A stretch of 64,000 nt of DNA. Origin: Clostridium sp. CF012. GTDB lineage: Bacteria; Bacillota; Clostridia; Clostridiales; Clostridiaceae. The stretch spans positions 62,001 to 126,000 of the forward strand of contig NZ_JAHLEF010000008.1 in NCBI RefSeq assembly GCF_018861755.1. The letters are read 5' to 3'. Below the pieces are notes generated by a model. It was not told the DNA's origin, did not search any database, and worked only from the letters and a program-made list of their open reading frames with translations. Within the stretch, counting starts at the first letter, position 1; each line of letters starts with the position of its first letter. Positions 34,963-43,848 of the stretch are shown piece by piece. Position numbers and translations under genes: made by a program.

Positions 34963-35421
34963 TTAATTTAATTTCAAGTACCATTCAGGAGCGGCATGGG
35001 TTTCAAAATCATGTGTATTAAATATTTTAATTTGTCTCTCCCTTACTTTATCTAACTGGTTATATGAATGACCACCAAGCATACTTGCATGAAAATTTAA
35101 TGCAACAAATAAATTATACTTCCTCCAAAATATATCTGTAACATTGCCATTAAAATAACCATCTATCTGGCCTTTTGAAAACTGTACACTTATATCATTT
35201 GTATATTAATGAATATTTAAGTAATTAAATTCTTGTTTTTTTCTATTATAATCCTTTATGGTAGAAACTTTCATTAGTACTGTAGTCCTATTATTGAGTT
35301 GTAGCAAATATTTTTCATCATTAGAATAACCTTTTATTAAAGGCTTAATATTTTCAACTTTATATTTAGTAGTAAGATATGATAGGGCTTCATCAATAAT
35401 TGTATTTTGCATGTCGTTCAT
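34963..35421 (-). pseudogene. Aminoglycoside phosphotransferase-like gene, internally deleted
   Basis: The N-terminal 71 codons (EALSYLTTKYKVENIKPL, then RTTVLMKVSTIKDYNRKKQE) match the first lobe of an APH-fold kinase. A TAA follows, and in the same frame reading resumes as FSKGQIDGYFNG and ends HAAPEWYLKLN, matching the last part of that family. The central part with the catalytic HxD and DFD motifs is missing. This is an internal deletion plus stop. An intact but different APH-fold gene lies at 37794-38777. Confidence 0.75.
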
Positions 35422-35837
35422 TAAAAAATCCCCCTCAGATAAACAATTTTTGCACCACGGGTATTTAACTTGGAAATCAACTCCTTCAACATAGGTGACA
35501 CCCCCTATAGTCTCATTAAAGACGTTCTTGAGCCATGTTAGCTCTTAGCTAGGCAAAAGAATGTGTTTTGGCTAATGCATAGGATCGCCCCTAATATAGA
35601 CAAAGCAAACTTAGGTTACTCCTTTTCTAAATAATACCTTTGAATCATATTAAGAGTAAAGTAATATAGTTTCTTTCTAAAATTACCCTCTAGAAATTTT
35701 GCGTTTTGCTTGTTTAAATAAAAATTATATAAATTCTCTAACATTTCTAAGTCCACTGTATCTGAAAATGCTTCTTACAGAATAGAAAGATATCATTCTT
35801 TCTTATGCTTACTAATCCTTTTTCAATACATATACAC
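35422..35837. other. 416-base gap, no gene seen
   Basis: There is no open frame with a ribosome site. Short coding-like stretches on the minus strand around 35440-35510 (for example GVTYVEGVDFQVKY) may be decayed gene remains, but I cannot identify them. Confidence 0.4.
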
Positions 35838-36053
35838 CTAATTGTTTCCCCAAGCATTTTTTATTTGAGTTATAGTACCATTGTTTATATCGTAATCAGA
35901 AATCCTATCTCCTAAATCCATAACAGATTTAAGTATTCTTTTAATACGAATAGGAATAAAATATTGAGGTTCAATTTTGGTATAAAAAAGTGTTATGTCT
36001 TGTCCATATATTACAACATGGTATTTAATGCTATCAAAAGCGTATAACCACAA
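35838..36053 (-). pseudogene. Fragment of an unidentified gene
   Basis: A 71-codon frame contains SIKYHVVIYGQDITLFY and PIRIKRILKSVMDLGDRISD. It opens only with a TTG that has no ribosome site. A good AGGAGA plus ATG just upstream (36075) is in a different frame. The text resembles part of a nucleotidyltransferase-like protein, but the match is from memory and weak. Likely a remnant. Confidence 0.4.
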
Positions 36054-36279
36054 ACTTTATTTACTATCGTCATACTTTTTATTCTCCTATAATTGCTTGT
36101 TAAATTGAATTAGTTTGTTTTAGTAGTTGGGTTTGGCTTCACATTATATTTTACATGCACCTTGCCAGTTGGTTTTCCATAATACCATTATTCTACAAAT
36201 TTGTTTAATATCCTTTATAATTTAGAAATACTTGTAATTTACATGTAGCTTAATTTTAATATTTAATAAAAATTAAATA

Positions 36280-36308
36280 TTGTATTTAGAGTGGCTATAT
36301 GTTATATT
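36280..36308 (+). promoter_or_regulatory. Candidate promoter of the leader/rsgA operon
   Basis: TATATT (36303-36308) lies 17 bases after TTGTAT (36280-36285). It is followed 30-50 bases later by the ribosome site of a short upstream ORF. The region 36054-36279 holds no gene. Confidence 0.5.
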
Positions 36309-36357
36309 ATGGTTAAAGTTTAATAGTAAATTTTGGTTGAAAGGAGTGGATTATTTT

Positions 36358-36390
36358 ATGCAAAAGTTATATGAGGTGATTTTGAACTAA
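36358..36390 (+). CDS. Leader peptide MQKLYEVILN
   Basis: A 10-codon ORF with a strong AAAGGAG ribosome site, 9 bases ahead of the ATG. It is followed by a series of alternative hairpins and an intrinsic terminator before the rsgA-like gene. Short translated leaders of this design precede antibiotic-inducible resistance genes (for example erm and ABC-F genes), where drug-stalled ribosomes change the RNA fold. That it acts this way here is inference. Confidence 0.6.
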   Translation: MQKLYEVILN

Positions 36391-36401
36391 TTGCATATAG
36401 G

Positions 36402-36581
36402 TTCAAAAGGTTTTTTAAGAGTACTTAGTGTACCCTTTATTTAGTATACCTTTTGAGCAACTTTGATTTAACCTTTCAGACTTAATAGTTAGCATTAATT
36501 TGCACGGTACGGGTTAGCGTGTATTTTTTATGCCCAAATATTAGGTATACCACAGTAGGTTGATCTTGCTGTGGTATTTTT
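36402..36581 (+). promoter_or_regulatory. Putative transcription attenuator
   Basis: Stem TTCAAAAGG (36402-36410) with CCTTTTGAG (36449-36457) starts 12 bases after the leader ORF. A terminator stem ATACCACAG (36547-36555) with CTGTGGTAT (36569-36577) ends in TTTTT. GTATACC (36444-36450) can instead pair with GGTATAC (36544-36550), breaking both stems, which makes it an antiterminator candidate. A small hairpin GTAAGC/GCTTAC lies at 36674-36690 before the gene. Confidence 0.65.
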
Positions 36582-36708
36582 ATATTCTTTTTTATGTAGA
36601 TATTTCTTATGCAAATTTATTCAAAACTTCATAATAACTTTATTTGAACCTCACATTTGGCTTTAAAATTTTAGTAAGCGTAAGGCTTACAACAGAAAAG
36701 GAGACTTT

Positions 36709-37800
36709 ATGAGTTTAGAAAAGTTAGGATGGAATAAATATTTTGAAAAGAGTTTTGAACCCTATTTAGACAAAGGGTTCTGTGCCGCAAGAGTAATAAC
36801 TCAGCACAAAGGTAACTACATCGTATGTTCTGAAAAAGGAAATTTCAATGGTAAATTGAGCGGCAAGTTTATGTATAATGTAGATGTAAAAAAAGATTAC
36901 CCTGCAGTTGGTGATTGGGTGGCAATTAAAATAATCAATGATACTGATGCTATTATATACGTTATATTACCAAGAAAAAGTTACTTTGCTCGAAAACTTG
37001 CTATATCAGGTGGCAGAAAAATGAAAAATGGTATATTAGTTGGAGGAAATATAGAAGAACAAATTATAGGTTCAAATATAGATACAGCATTTATTGTAAG
37101 TGGTCTAGATGATAATTTTAATATAGGTCGAATTGAAAGATATATTACCTTAGTTCGGAGTAGCGGAGCAAAGCCAGTTATACTATTAAATAAATGTGAT
37201 CTTTGTAATAACATATCTGATTATATAGAAAAAATAGATAGTATTGCGAGTGGTATATCTGTTTATTCCATTAGTGTATTAAATAATATCAATATGAACA
37301 TCTTTGATAAATTTTTATGTTGCAATGAGACAATAGTATTTCTTGGATCTTCTGGAGTTGGCAAGTCTACTATTATTAATTATCTTTTCGGTGGTGAAAT
37401 ACAAAAAACAAATACTATAAGCAGTTCTAATGGGAAAGGTAGGCACACTACAACAGGCTCTCAGCTTTTACAACATATAGCAGGCTGCACAATTATAGAT
37501 ACTCCAGGGATTAGGGAACTACAGTTATGGGCTGATGAAGATATACTTTCAGAAAGCTTTCATGATATCTATGCTTTAACAGAGCAATGTAGATATAGAG
37601 ATTGTAAACATGATAAAGAAGTTGGCTGCGCAATTAAAACAGCCATTGAAGATGGGAAAGTAACTATTGAAAGATTCAATAGTTACAAAAGCCAATTGAA
37701 TGAATTGAAAACTCTAAAAGCTACTAGGAAATGCTATGACAAGAGTAGAATAAATAGATTTAATAAAATAAAGAAGAAAAGAGGGTATATTGAATGTTAA
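36709..37800 (+). CDS. rsgA: RsgA-type circularly permuted GTPase
   Basis: A 363-residue GTPase that in well-studied bacteria matures or proofreads the 30S ribosomal subunit. The N-terminal OB fold covers about residues 25-90. The permuted G motifs follow: NKCD (161-164, G4), GSSGVGKS (213-220, G1), GKGRHTTT (242-249, G2) and DTPG (264-267, G3). The zinc finger is Cys294, Cys299, His301, Cys307. All are intact. AAAGGAG precedes the ATG. It overlaps the next gene by 7 bases and lies behind a leader-peptide attenuator. It is not beside the usual rpe/thiN genes, so it is probably an accessory paralogue and not the housekeeping copy. Confidence 0.9.
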   Translation: MSLEKLGWNKYFEKSFEPYLDKGFCAARVITQHKGNYIVCSEKGNFNGKLSGKFMYNVDVKKDYPAVGDWVAIKIINDTDAIIYVILPRKSYFARKLAISGGRKMKNGILVGGNIEEQIIGSNIDTAFIVSGLDDNFNIGRIERYITLVRSSGAKPVILLNKCDLCNNISDYIEKIDSIASGISVYSISVLNNINMNIFDKFLCCNETIVFLGSSGVGKSTIINYLFGGEIQKTNTISSSNGKGRHTTTGSQLLQHIAGCTIIDTPGIRELQLWADEDILSESFHDIYALTEQCRYRDCKHDKEVGCAIKTAIEDGKVTIERFNSYKSQLNELKTLKATRKCYDKSRINRFNKIKKKRGYIEC

Positions 37801-38777
37801 AATTAAAAAATTTGTTTAATAATAAAGATTTAGCCCATATGGTACTTAGTAATTGGGAAAGTGATAATGTAGATTCTGATTTATTAAATTATTATAGGAT
37901 TTCATCAAATGCAGTTTATTGGTGTAGAAATCAAGGTAATACTTTTTTTCTTAGATTTGCATCTGCTGAAGAAAAATCCAAGGAAAGCATCCTTGCTGAA
38001 CTTGATTTTTTAAGATTTTTAAGAAATAATGGTTATCCTGCAGTAGACACTATATTATCTAAAGCTGGTAATGAACTTGAAGAAGTAAATACACCTTGGG
38101 GAATATACTATGCGGTTGCATTTAAAAAAGCATCTGGTAAACAAATAAGTGAAATATCTTTGACAGATGATATTATCTCCGGATTAGGTAAAGCATTAGG
38201 AAAATTGCATAAACTAAGCAGTGAATATAAACCAGTAAATGATAAACGTAATGACTGGAAAGAAACAATAGAGTGGATGGAAGACGTATTATCAAATTTT
38301 CCAGATGAAATTGCGGCTAAAGGTGAACTATATATTCTTAAGAATTATTTTTCAAATTTGCCCGTTACAAAGGAGAATTTTGGACTTATCCACTATGACT
38401 TTGAAACTGACAACGTATTTTATGATGAAATTTCAAAAACCTATAATCCTATAGATTTTGATGATGCAATGTATCATTGGTACGCATTGGATATTGAGCA
38501 ATCCTTAGACAGTATGAAGGAAGATATGCAAGAAGAACGAGTAGAATCCTCAATAAATCAATTTATCAAAGGCTACCGCTGCGAGTATGATATTTCCGAT
38601 GATATGCTTAAATTATTACCTGTGTTCAGAAGATATGCTAATTTATATGGATATGTTCGTTTGCTACTCTCTATAAGAGAAAAATGGAATAATGAACCAG
38701 AATGGATGGTAGACTTAAGAATTCGTTTAGAGGACTTATTAAATATTAGGAAATGTTCATTTACAAAGCCAATTTAA
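37794..38777 (+). CDS. Aminoglycoside phosphotransferase-fold kinase
   Basis: A 327-residue APH/choline-kinase-superfamily protein. The catalytic loop is HYDFETDN (His200, Asp202, Asn207) and the metal-binding motif is IDFDD (Asp221 onward). The N-lobe ends near residue 110. Overall shape resembles RdoA/SrkA-like and APH enzymes, so it might phosphorylate a drug, a sugar alcohol or a protein. The ATG overlaps the end of rsgA by 7 bases, giving translational coupling and a shared attenuated promoter. A strong terminator follows. Confidence 0.8.
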   Translation: MLKLKNLFNNKDLAHMVLSNWESDNVDSDLLNYYRISSNAVYWCRNQGNTFFLRFASAEEKSKESILAELDFLRFLRNNGYPAVDTILSKAGNELEEVNTPWGIYYAVAFKKASGKQISEISLTDDIISGLGKALGKLHKLSSEYKPVNDKRNDWKETIEWMEDVLSNFPDEIAAKGELYILKNYFSNLPVTKENFGLIHYDFETDNVFYDEISKTYNPIDFDDAMYHWYALDIEQSLDSMKEDMQEERVESSINQFIKGYRCEYDISDDMLKLLPVFRRYANLYGYVRLLLSIREKWNNEPEWMVDLRIRLEDLLNIRKCSFTKPI

Positions 38778-38803
38778 TTTATTTAAAAGAATTATAAGTA
38801 TAG

Positions 38804-38838
38804 AAAATCCTGGACTAATTAAACAGTCCAGGATTTTT
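38804..38838 (+). terminator. Terminator of the rsgA/APH operon
   Basis: AAAATCCTGGACT (38804-38816) pairs perfectly with AGTCCAGGATTTT (38825-38837), followed by further T. Confidence 0.9.
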
Positions 38839-38928
38839 TAATTTGCTATATCACTCATTTATTTGTACTCTACTTCCCCTTTTGTTCAGGTTTACCAATA
38901 TCAGCAAAAGAGCCTGCGCTAGTCTATT

Positions 38929-39819
38929 TTAGCGCTTAAATGGTTCGTTTATCTCATCGCTTAGTAAATCAGAATATGCTTTTACTTTACGGAATGTATT
39001 GCCCATCATTTCTTGACTCCGATAATCTCTTAGTTTTTTCATATCATATTCTGCCATGAATATATCCTGTGTTTCAGCGTCTGCCATTACAATTATATTA
39101 TCAATAGGCACCCCCTTTTTATCCCAAGTGATTGGACTAAAGGCACAGGAGCACCCCCCATTCTTTCCTGGCGGGTTTGCCATAACAACTCCAACCATAT
39201 TTTCATAGGCTCTGGTAGACAGCACTTGAACTCGAGGGGGCATTGATCCACAATCATTTGGAAGTAAAATCACTTCTGCTCCCTTTAGCATAAGTATTCT
39301 CGCACTTTCAGGATACTCCCTATCGTAGCATATCATTATTCCAATCTTTATACCCTCAAAATCACACACCTTAAATTCATTTCCACATTCAAGCATTCGT
39401 TCATCAGCAAAATCACAAGTATGTACTTTGCTGTATTTCATAAGAATTTCTCCGTTTTTACTTATTGTATAAGCTGAATTCTGCGGTCTGTTTATTCCTT
39501 TTGTATATCCAGTAATAACAATACCGATACTTAGTTCTTTCGCAATCCCGCAAAATGCTTTTATGTATTGGCTGTTCTCATCTATAGCTAAGTCGTTCCA
39601 TTCTCTAAACTGTGAAGTTTTCATAATTTCTTCAACTGTTAATGTTTCATCTACGCTTGGAAATTCATATCCTGTAATCCAGCATTCAGGAAATAAAACA
39701 ATATCAGCACCACGTTCTTTCGCTTTTTTGACGATACTTAATCCCTTTTCTGTATTGCATTTGCTGTCATAAGGATCTCGGTTTTCCTGTACAATTGCTA
39801 TCTTAAATATATTGGTCAT
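38929..39819 (-). CDS. Carbon-nitrogen hydrolase (nitrilase superfamily)
   Basis: A 296-residue nitrilase-superfamily amidase. The catalytic triad is Glu45 (LFPECWITGYE), Lys131 (YSKVHTCDF) and Cys164 (IMICYDREYPES). Such enzymes hydrolyse amides such as N-carbamoyl amino acids, deaminated glutathione or polyamine carbamoyl derivatives. The cytoplasmic protein has no signal peptide. GGGGGAT lies before the ATG. Neighbouring genes do not indicate a pathway. Confidence 0.88.
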   Translation of the reverse strand: MTNIFKIAIVQENRDPYDSKCNTEKGLSIVKKAKERGADIVLFPECWITGYEFPSVDETLTVEEIMKTSQFREWNDLAIDENSQYIKAFCGIAKELSIGIVITGYTKGINRPQNSAYTISKNGEILMKYSKVHTCDFADERMLECGNEFKVCDFEGIKIGIMICYDREYPESARILMLKGAEVILLPNDCGSMPPRVQVLSTRAYENMVGVVMANPPGKNGGCSCAFSPITWDKKGVPIDNIIVMADAETQDIFMAEYDMKKLRDYRSQEMMGNTFRKVKAYSDLLSDEINEPFKR

Positions 39820-39960
39820 ATGCTATCCCCCACTGGAACTTATCGTTTATAATTTTTTTATAATAGCTAATATAACATCATCCTCAAACTTGCCTTTCAT
39901 AATGGTTTCTAAAAAACATCTCCCAATCTATTAGTCTATGTATATAATATTTTCAAGTTA

Positions 39961-39993
39961 AATATACGCATACTTATTAGCGTAAGTGTATAT
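39961..39993 (-). terminator. Possible terminator after prsA-like gene
   Basis: AATATACGCATAC (39961-39973) pairs imperfectly with GTAAGTGTATATT (39982-39994). It is positioned just after the prsA-like stop, but the T-run on the minus strand is weak. Confidence 0.4.
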
Positions 39994-40000
39994 TTATCAT

Positions 40001-41071
40001 CTATTTATTTAGAACGTCCAAGAATAATTTAACATTGTACTCTTTTTTCCATTCTACCATTTTAGCTTTGTATATTTTTTCACTTTCCGCATCCAATAAA
40101 TATGCTTTAATTGAAGCTATAACTTCAGTATCTAATGTTCTCTTTACTGCTGCTTTTATTGCCTTTGCTTCAATAATGTGATAACCAAATGACGATTTAA
40201 CTGGTGAAGACACTTGTCCTGTTTTTAAAACATTTAAACCCACCATAAAATCCGGGTCATAATTAGTATTAGTTTTAGCAATTTCTCCTAAATCTTCTGA
40301 TATAGGTAATAATTTATCTGCTGGAGTAGCTGTAGCTGCCTCTACTTTTACTTTGTTACCCTCATATTGTTTAAATAGAGTATCAAAAGTTGCAGTCTTA
40401 TTTTTTATTTTAGTATCTACAGTTTTTGATTCTGCTTCAGTTTTGAATAATATATGCCTAGTCATAACCGTTGCTGGGTCTACAAAAGTTTCTTTGTTTG
40501 CTGCATAATATTCTTTAATAGCTGCATCAGTTATTTTTATATCTTTTGTTAAATATTTTACAACTGTCTGTCCTATCTCTTGTTCCCTAAAAGCTACTTT
40601 TAAAGTGTCTAAGGTATATCCATAAGTCGCTATATCTGCATTGAACTCTGCTTCAGTTTGATAATTGGCTTTTGATGCTGTGATTTTTGCATCTACTGCT
40701 TTAGTTAAAGTTTCCTCTGTAGGTGTAATCTTTAACTCTGCTGCTTTTTTAAATAAAATTGACTTTTCTACTATGGTATTTAAATATTGCTCTTTAGAAG
40801 TATTAAACTCTGTTTTAGAAGCTGCATCTTGAGTAGTTGCAAAGTCTTCACCATACTTAGTTTTTAATTCTTTTATTTTAATTTTTAAATCTGTTGCATA
40901 AACATCAGCCAATGTGATGCTCTTTCCGTCGACTTCCCCTACAATAGTTTTTTCTTCTACTGTTTTAGTGGGTGCCTCTACTTTTTTATCAGTTTCTCCT
41001 TGGCTACACCCTTGCAAAATTAGCCCCATTGTTACTAGCATTACTGTTAAAATTTTTTTTTTGAATTTCAT
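40001..41071 (-). CDS. PrsA/SurA-type foldase lipoprotein (peptidylprolyl isomerase)
   Basis: A 356-residue lipoprotein with signal peptide and lipobox LILQGC (Cys22). After a Thr/Glu/Lys-rich linker, residues about 40-185 form a SurA-like helical chaperone region. Residues about 200-325 are a parvulin (PPIC) domain starting MTRHILFK and ending SSFGYHIIEAK. It would sit on the outer face of the membrane and help exported proteins fold. The length and domain order are those of PrsA. AAAGGGG precedes the ATG. Confidence 0.88.
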   Translation of the reverse strand: MKFKKKILTVMLVTMGLILQGCSQGETDKKVEAPTKTVEEKTIVGEVDGKSITLADVYATDLKIKIKELKTKYGEDFATTQDAASKTEFNTSKEQYLNTIVEKSILFKKAAELKITPTEETLTKAVDAKITASKANYQTEAEFNADIATYGYTLDTLKVAFREQEIGQTVVKYLTKDIKITDAAIKEYYAANKETFVDPATVMTRHILFKTEAESKTVDTKIKNKTATFDTLFKQYEGNKVKVEAATATPADKLLPISEDLGEIAKTNTNYDPDFMVGLNVLKTGQVSSPVKSSFGYHIIEAKAIKAAVKRTLDTEVIASIKAYLLDAESEKIYKAKMVEWKKEYNVKLFLDVLNK

Positions 41072-41372
41072 TACGATACCCCTTTTTACTTGAATTTTAA
41101 ATTATATATTAATTGTTTTTTTAAACAGCCCCCCTAATTTTAATGCAAATATCTTATAAATGTATATTTTGACTTATTATAGCATAATCCTAGAAATTTA
41201 TATACAATATCACTATTTATGTTTAATATAGTATAATTTTAATGTAAGTTATTTATCAAATTAGCTTTGGCGGGTTTATACATTGGAGAATTATATGTTA
41301 TAATTTGCATATGAGTTAAGTCTACCAAGTAGTTTAGATTAGCATAATTTAAGTAAGTTTGTGGGGGTAGAA
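41072..41372. other. Divergent intergenic region
   Basis: About 300 bases between the divergent prsA-like and QueG-like genes. A TATAAT (41299-41304) facing the plus-strand gene is the clearest promoter element. Its -35 is poor. No gene is seen. Confidence 0.45.
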
Positions 41373-42152
41373 ATGGAAAATGAAGTTCAAATCATGATTC
41401 AGCAATTTGTAAAACACTATTCAGACTTTAGAGATGTACAAACTAAATGGAGAGAACCTTTAGTAGCATATGCAGATGCTAAGAATGAAATGTTTTATAA
41501 TCTTAAGGATGTGGTTAGTCCTTCACATGCGCTACCTGTAGATATTTTACCTGAAGCTAAAACAGTAGTAACTTATTTTATACCTTTTGATGAAGGGGTA
41601 GTTAAAAGTAATATCCAAGGAAAAGAATGTTCGGAAATTTGGGTAAAAGCCTATTTAGAAACTAATCAACTAATATTAGATATAAATATTTTCATTAAAA
41701 ATGAATTAGAAAAATTAGGGTATAAATCAAATACTATACCCGCATCACATTTAGATCCTAAGAAATTAATTAGTGACTGGTCTCATAGACATGTTGCGTT
41801 TATAGCAGGACTTGGAACATTGGGATTAAACAATATGTTAATTACAGATAGTGGATGTTGTGGTAGAATTGGTAGTTTTATAACAGACTTAAAGATAGAC
41901 CCTACTGAAAGAAAAAATGCAGAGAATTGTCTGTATAAACTTAGAAAAACCTGCAAAAAATGTATAGTTAGATGTGAAAACAAATCTTTAAGGATTGATA
42001 ATTTTGACAGACATGGGTGTTATAAAATGTGTATGTGTAACGCTGAATTTCATTCAAATATTAAGGCAGACATTTGTGGTAAATGCTTAGTTAACGTTCC
42101 TTGTTCTACAATAAATCCAGTAAAAACTAAAGGTGGTTACATTATCTTATAG
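41373..42152 (+). CDS. Epoxyqueuosine reductase-like Fe-S protein
   Basis: A 259-residue protein resembling QueG-type reductases (COG1600). The central HVAFIAGLGTLGLNN corresponds to the conserved AGLGxxGxN motif. C-terminal cysteine groups (CKKCIVRCENKSL, then CYKMC and CGKCLVNVPC) could hold [4Fe-4S] clusters, but they are not spaced as in classical QueG ferredoxin repeats. Thus a role in queuosine synthesis is uncertain. The ATG at 41373 follows GTGGGGGT. An in-frame GTG at 41361 overlaps that site. Confidence 0.7.
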   Translation: MENEVQIMIQQFVKHYSDFRDVQTKWREPLVAYADAKNEMFYNLKDVVSPSHALPVDILPEAKTVVTYFIPFDEGVVKSNIQGKECSEIWVKAYLETNQLILDINIFIKNELEKLGYKSNTIPASHLDPKKLISDWSHRHVAFIAGLGTLGLNNMLITDSGCCGRIGSFITDLKIDPTERKNAENCLYKLRKTCKKCIVRCENKSLRIDNFDRHGCYKMCMCNAEFHSNIKADICGKCLVNVPCSTINPVKTKGGYIIL

Positions 42153-42293
42153 CCACTTTCACAAGAATAATTCTATTGATTCCTTTATTTCTTATAAATT
42201 ACTCATTATTTATGTGCACCTTTGAAACCAAAGAAAAAAAGCCCCTATTGCATTTATATTCTGCAACAGAAGGTCATTTACTTTTCCCCTTTT

Positions 42294-43412
42294 TTATCTA
42301 TAATATTCAGTAATATCTTCTACTGAATTCAACCCGAAATTTTGGGGTATTGGAAGATTTTTTAAATCTTTTCCTTCAAATTTGCCATCCACATAATATT
42401 CAACTCCAGTAACCTTCTCAAACCACATAAGAATTTTATCAATTAATGGAATTTGAATTTGTACTATTTCGCTAAAACTCTTAATAATGCATAGTCCAAA
42501 TGGAAAATCTTCCAAAAAGTATCTTGACGTAAAATCTGGAATATAGCCCTTCTCAGTTATTACCATTGGAGACTGGATATTCTTAAGCGCAATAATATTG
42601 CTGATTTTCGTAGTCATCTGCTGTGGTGTTTGTGCCCCAAAATACTCTTTTACAAACCCAACCTTCTTCAAATCAACTGTATCCAACCTACGGCACAATG
42701 TCTGTACCTCTTCATCACAAGCAATTAGCATTGTAGAAGCTTCATCCGTCCATTCAGTATAAAACCCAATCATCTTTTCCCAATAAACTCCTTCGCTATA
42801 ATTGTGAAACATTTCATAAAGTCTTGAAGTATGAAGAATTGGATTAGCTGGTGTAAGGGCAACATGAAGATAATTTACTAGCGGATTACACTTCATATCA
42901 AATAAATCCTCTAGTACCTTGCATACTTTTTCTGAATTGTCGGCAGGGATAGCTCCTATAAAAAGTTCTTTTTTCTTACCCAAGTCATACACGGATTTTC
43001 CGTACTCCTTTATTCTAGCAATACCATAAACCCTCTGAAATCCAAATATTGTGTGGCCACTTTCAATAAGTTCTTTGCAATAGAATTCGCTACCGCCATT
43101 ACCTGGCATCAAGCCGATCCATGCTCCTACTTTAAGAAAAGGCTTTATCTTCTGTATAGTTTTCTTAAACATATATGATGGAAGCGTGGATATAATGATG
43201 TCCGCATCACTGACTGCTTCTTCTGGATTATTTGATATTATATCCACTCTTCCTGAGTACTTAAATACGCCATCATTATCACACACCTCAATATCATGGT
43301 TCCAGTCATGTGGTCTAGAAGTCAACAATCGGACAGAAATATTTTCTTTCCTTCCCAGTTCGCCCATTACAAGTGTACCTATATTCCCGCCACCTAAAAT
43401 ACATATATTCAT
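42294..43412 (-). CDS. NAD(P)-dependent octopine/opine dehydrogenase-like protein
   Basis: A 372-residue protein. The N-terminal Rossmann domain begins ICILGGGNIGTLVMGELG. ADIIISTLPSYMFKKTI and GLMPGNGGSEF follow in the positions expected of NAD/NADP octopine-nopaline dehydrogenases. The C-terminal domain contains HTSRLYEMF, with the HxxR pair typical of opine dehydrogenases. Likely reductively couples or oxidises an amino acid derivative. AGGAGG precedes the ATG. The substrate is unknown. Confidence 0.8.
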   Translation of the reverse strand: MNICILGGGNIGTLVMGELGRKENISVRLLTSRPHDWNHDIEVCDNDGVFKYSGRVDIISNNPEEAVSDADIIISTLPSYMFKKTIQKIKPFLKVGAWIGLMPGNGGSEFYCKELIESGHTIFGFQRVYGIARIKEYGKSVYDLGKKKELFIGAIPADNSEKVCKVLEDLFDMKCNPLVNYLHVALTPANPILHTSRLYEMFHNYSEGVYWEKMIGFYTEWTDEASTMLIACDEEVQTLCRRLDTVDLKKVGFVKEYFGAQTPQQMTTKISNIIALKNIQSPMVITEKGYIPDFTSRYFLEDFPFGLCIIKSFSEIVQIQIPLIDKILMWFEKVTGVEYYVDGKFEGKDLKNLPIPQNFGLNSVEDITEYYR

Positions 43413-43848
43413 ATTTTCTCCTCCTAAATTATATTTACTATTTTATATTATCTTTTAATTTATAAGATTTCACCCTAGTTGCAGCTAAAAATGAAATGCT
43501 CTTATAGTTATTAAATTAGATTTATTGTTCGTACATACCTCTAGTATATCATATAAGCTCATTTAACCCCAGTATAAATAGATATACTAAAAAAGCTTGG
43601 GTATACTATGTTTTACTTTGAATTACACCCTCTAATGGATATTCATCAAAAATATTTTAACTGTTATATACACAAATGGTGGCAATAGGTTTAAAAAATA
43701 AACTGAAAATATATATCAGGATTTCAAGAATGTAATGAACTTATGGGAGATATAACAATTAATGTTAAATTTAGAAATGGAGACAGTATAAAGGTATATT
43801 ATAATTGCATGAGTATTCAGATTCTGACTTTAAAGTTCAAAGTATGAA
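43413..43848. other. 436-base gap with no certain gene
   Basis: A 34-codon plus-strand frame at 43743-43847 (GDITINVKFRNGDSIKVYYN) reads like protein sequence but has no ribosome site and runs into the convergent gene. It may be a remnant. The rest is AT-rich, including the short dyad AGTATA/TATACT near 43575. Confidence 0.4.

Noticed and set aside
24301-36053. Chromosomal integron with attC-like recombination sites
   Set aside because: Same-strand small genes separated by repeats suggested an integron array. But I see no paired RYYYAAC/GTTRRRY core sites in the repeats and no integron integrase in the window. The one tyrosine recombinase lies beyond the array and looks Xer-like.
36391-36581. 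Metabolite riboswitch upstream of rsgA
   Set aside because: I recognised no known riboswitch core. A short ORF with a strong ribosome site followed by competing hairpins fits a translation-coupled attenuator better.
43743-43847. 34-codon plus-strand ORF
   Set aside because: It has protein-like composition but no ribosome site, and its end almost touches the convergent PHP gene. I treat it as a possible remnant, not a gene.
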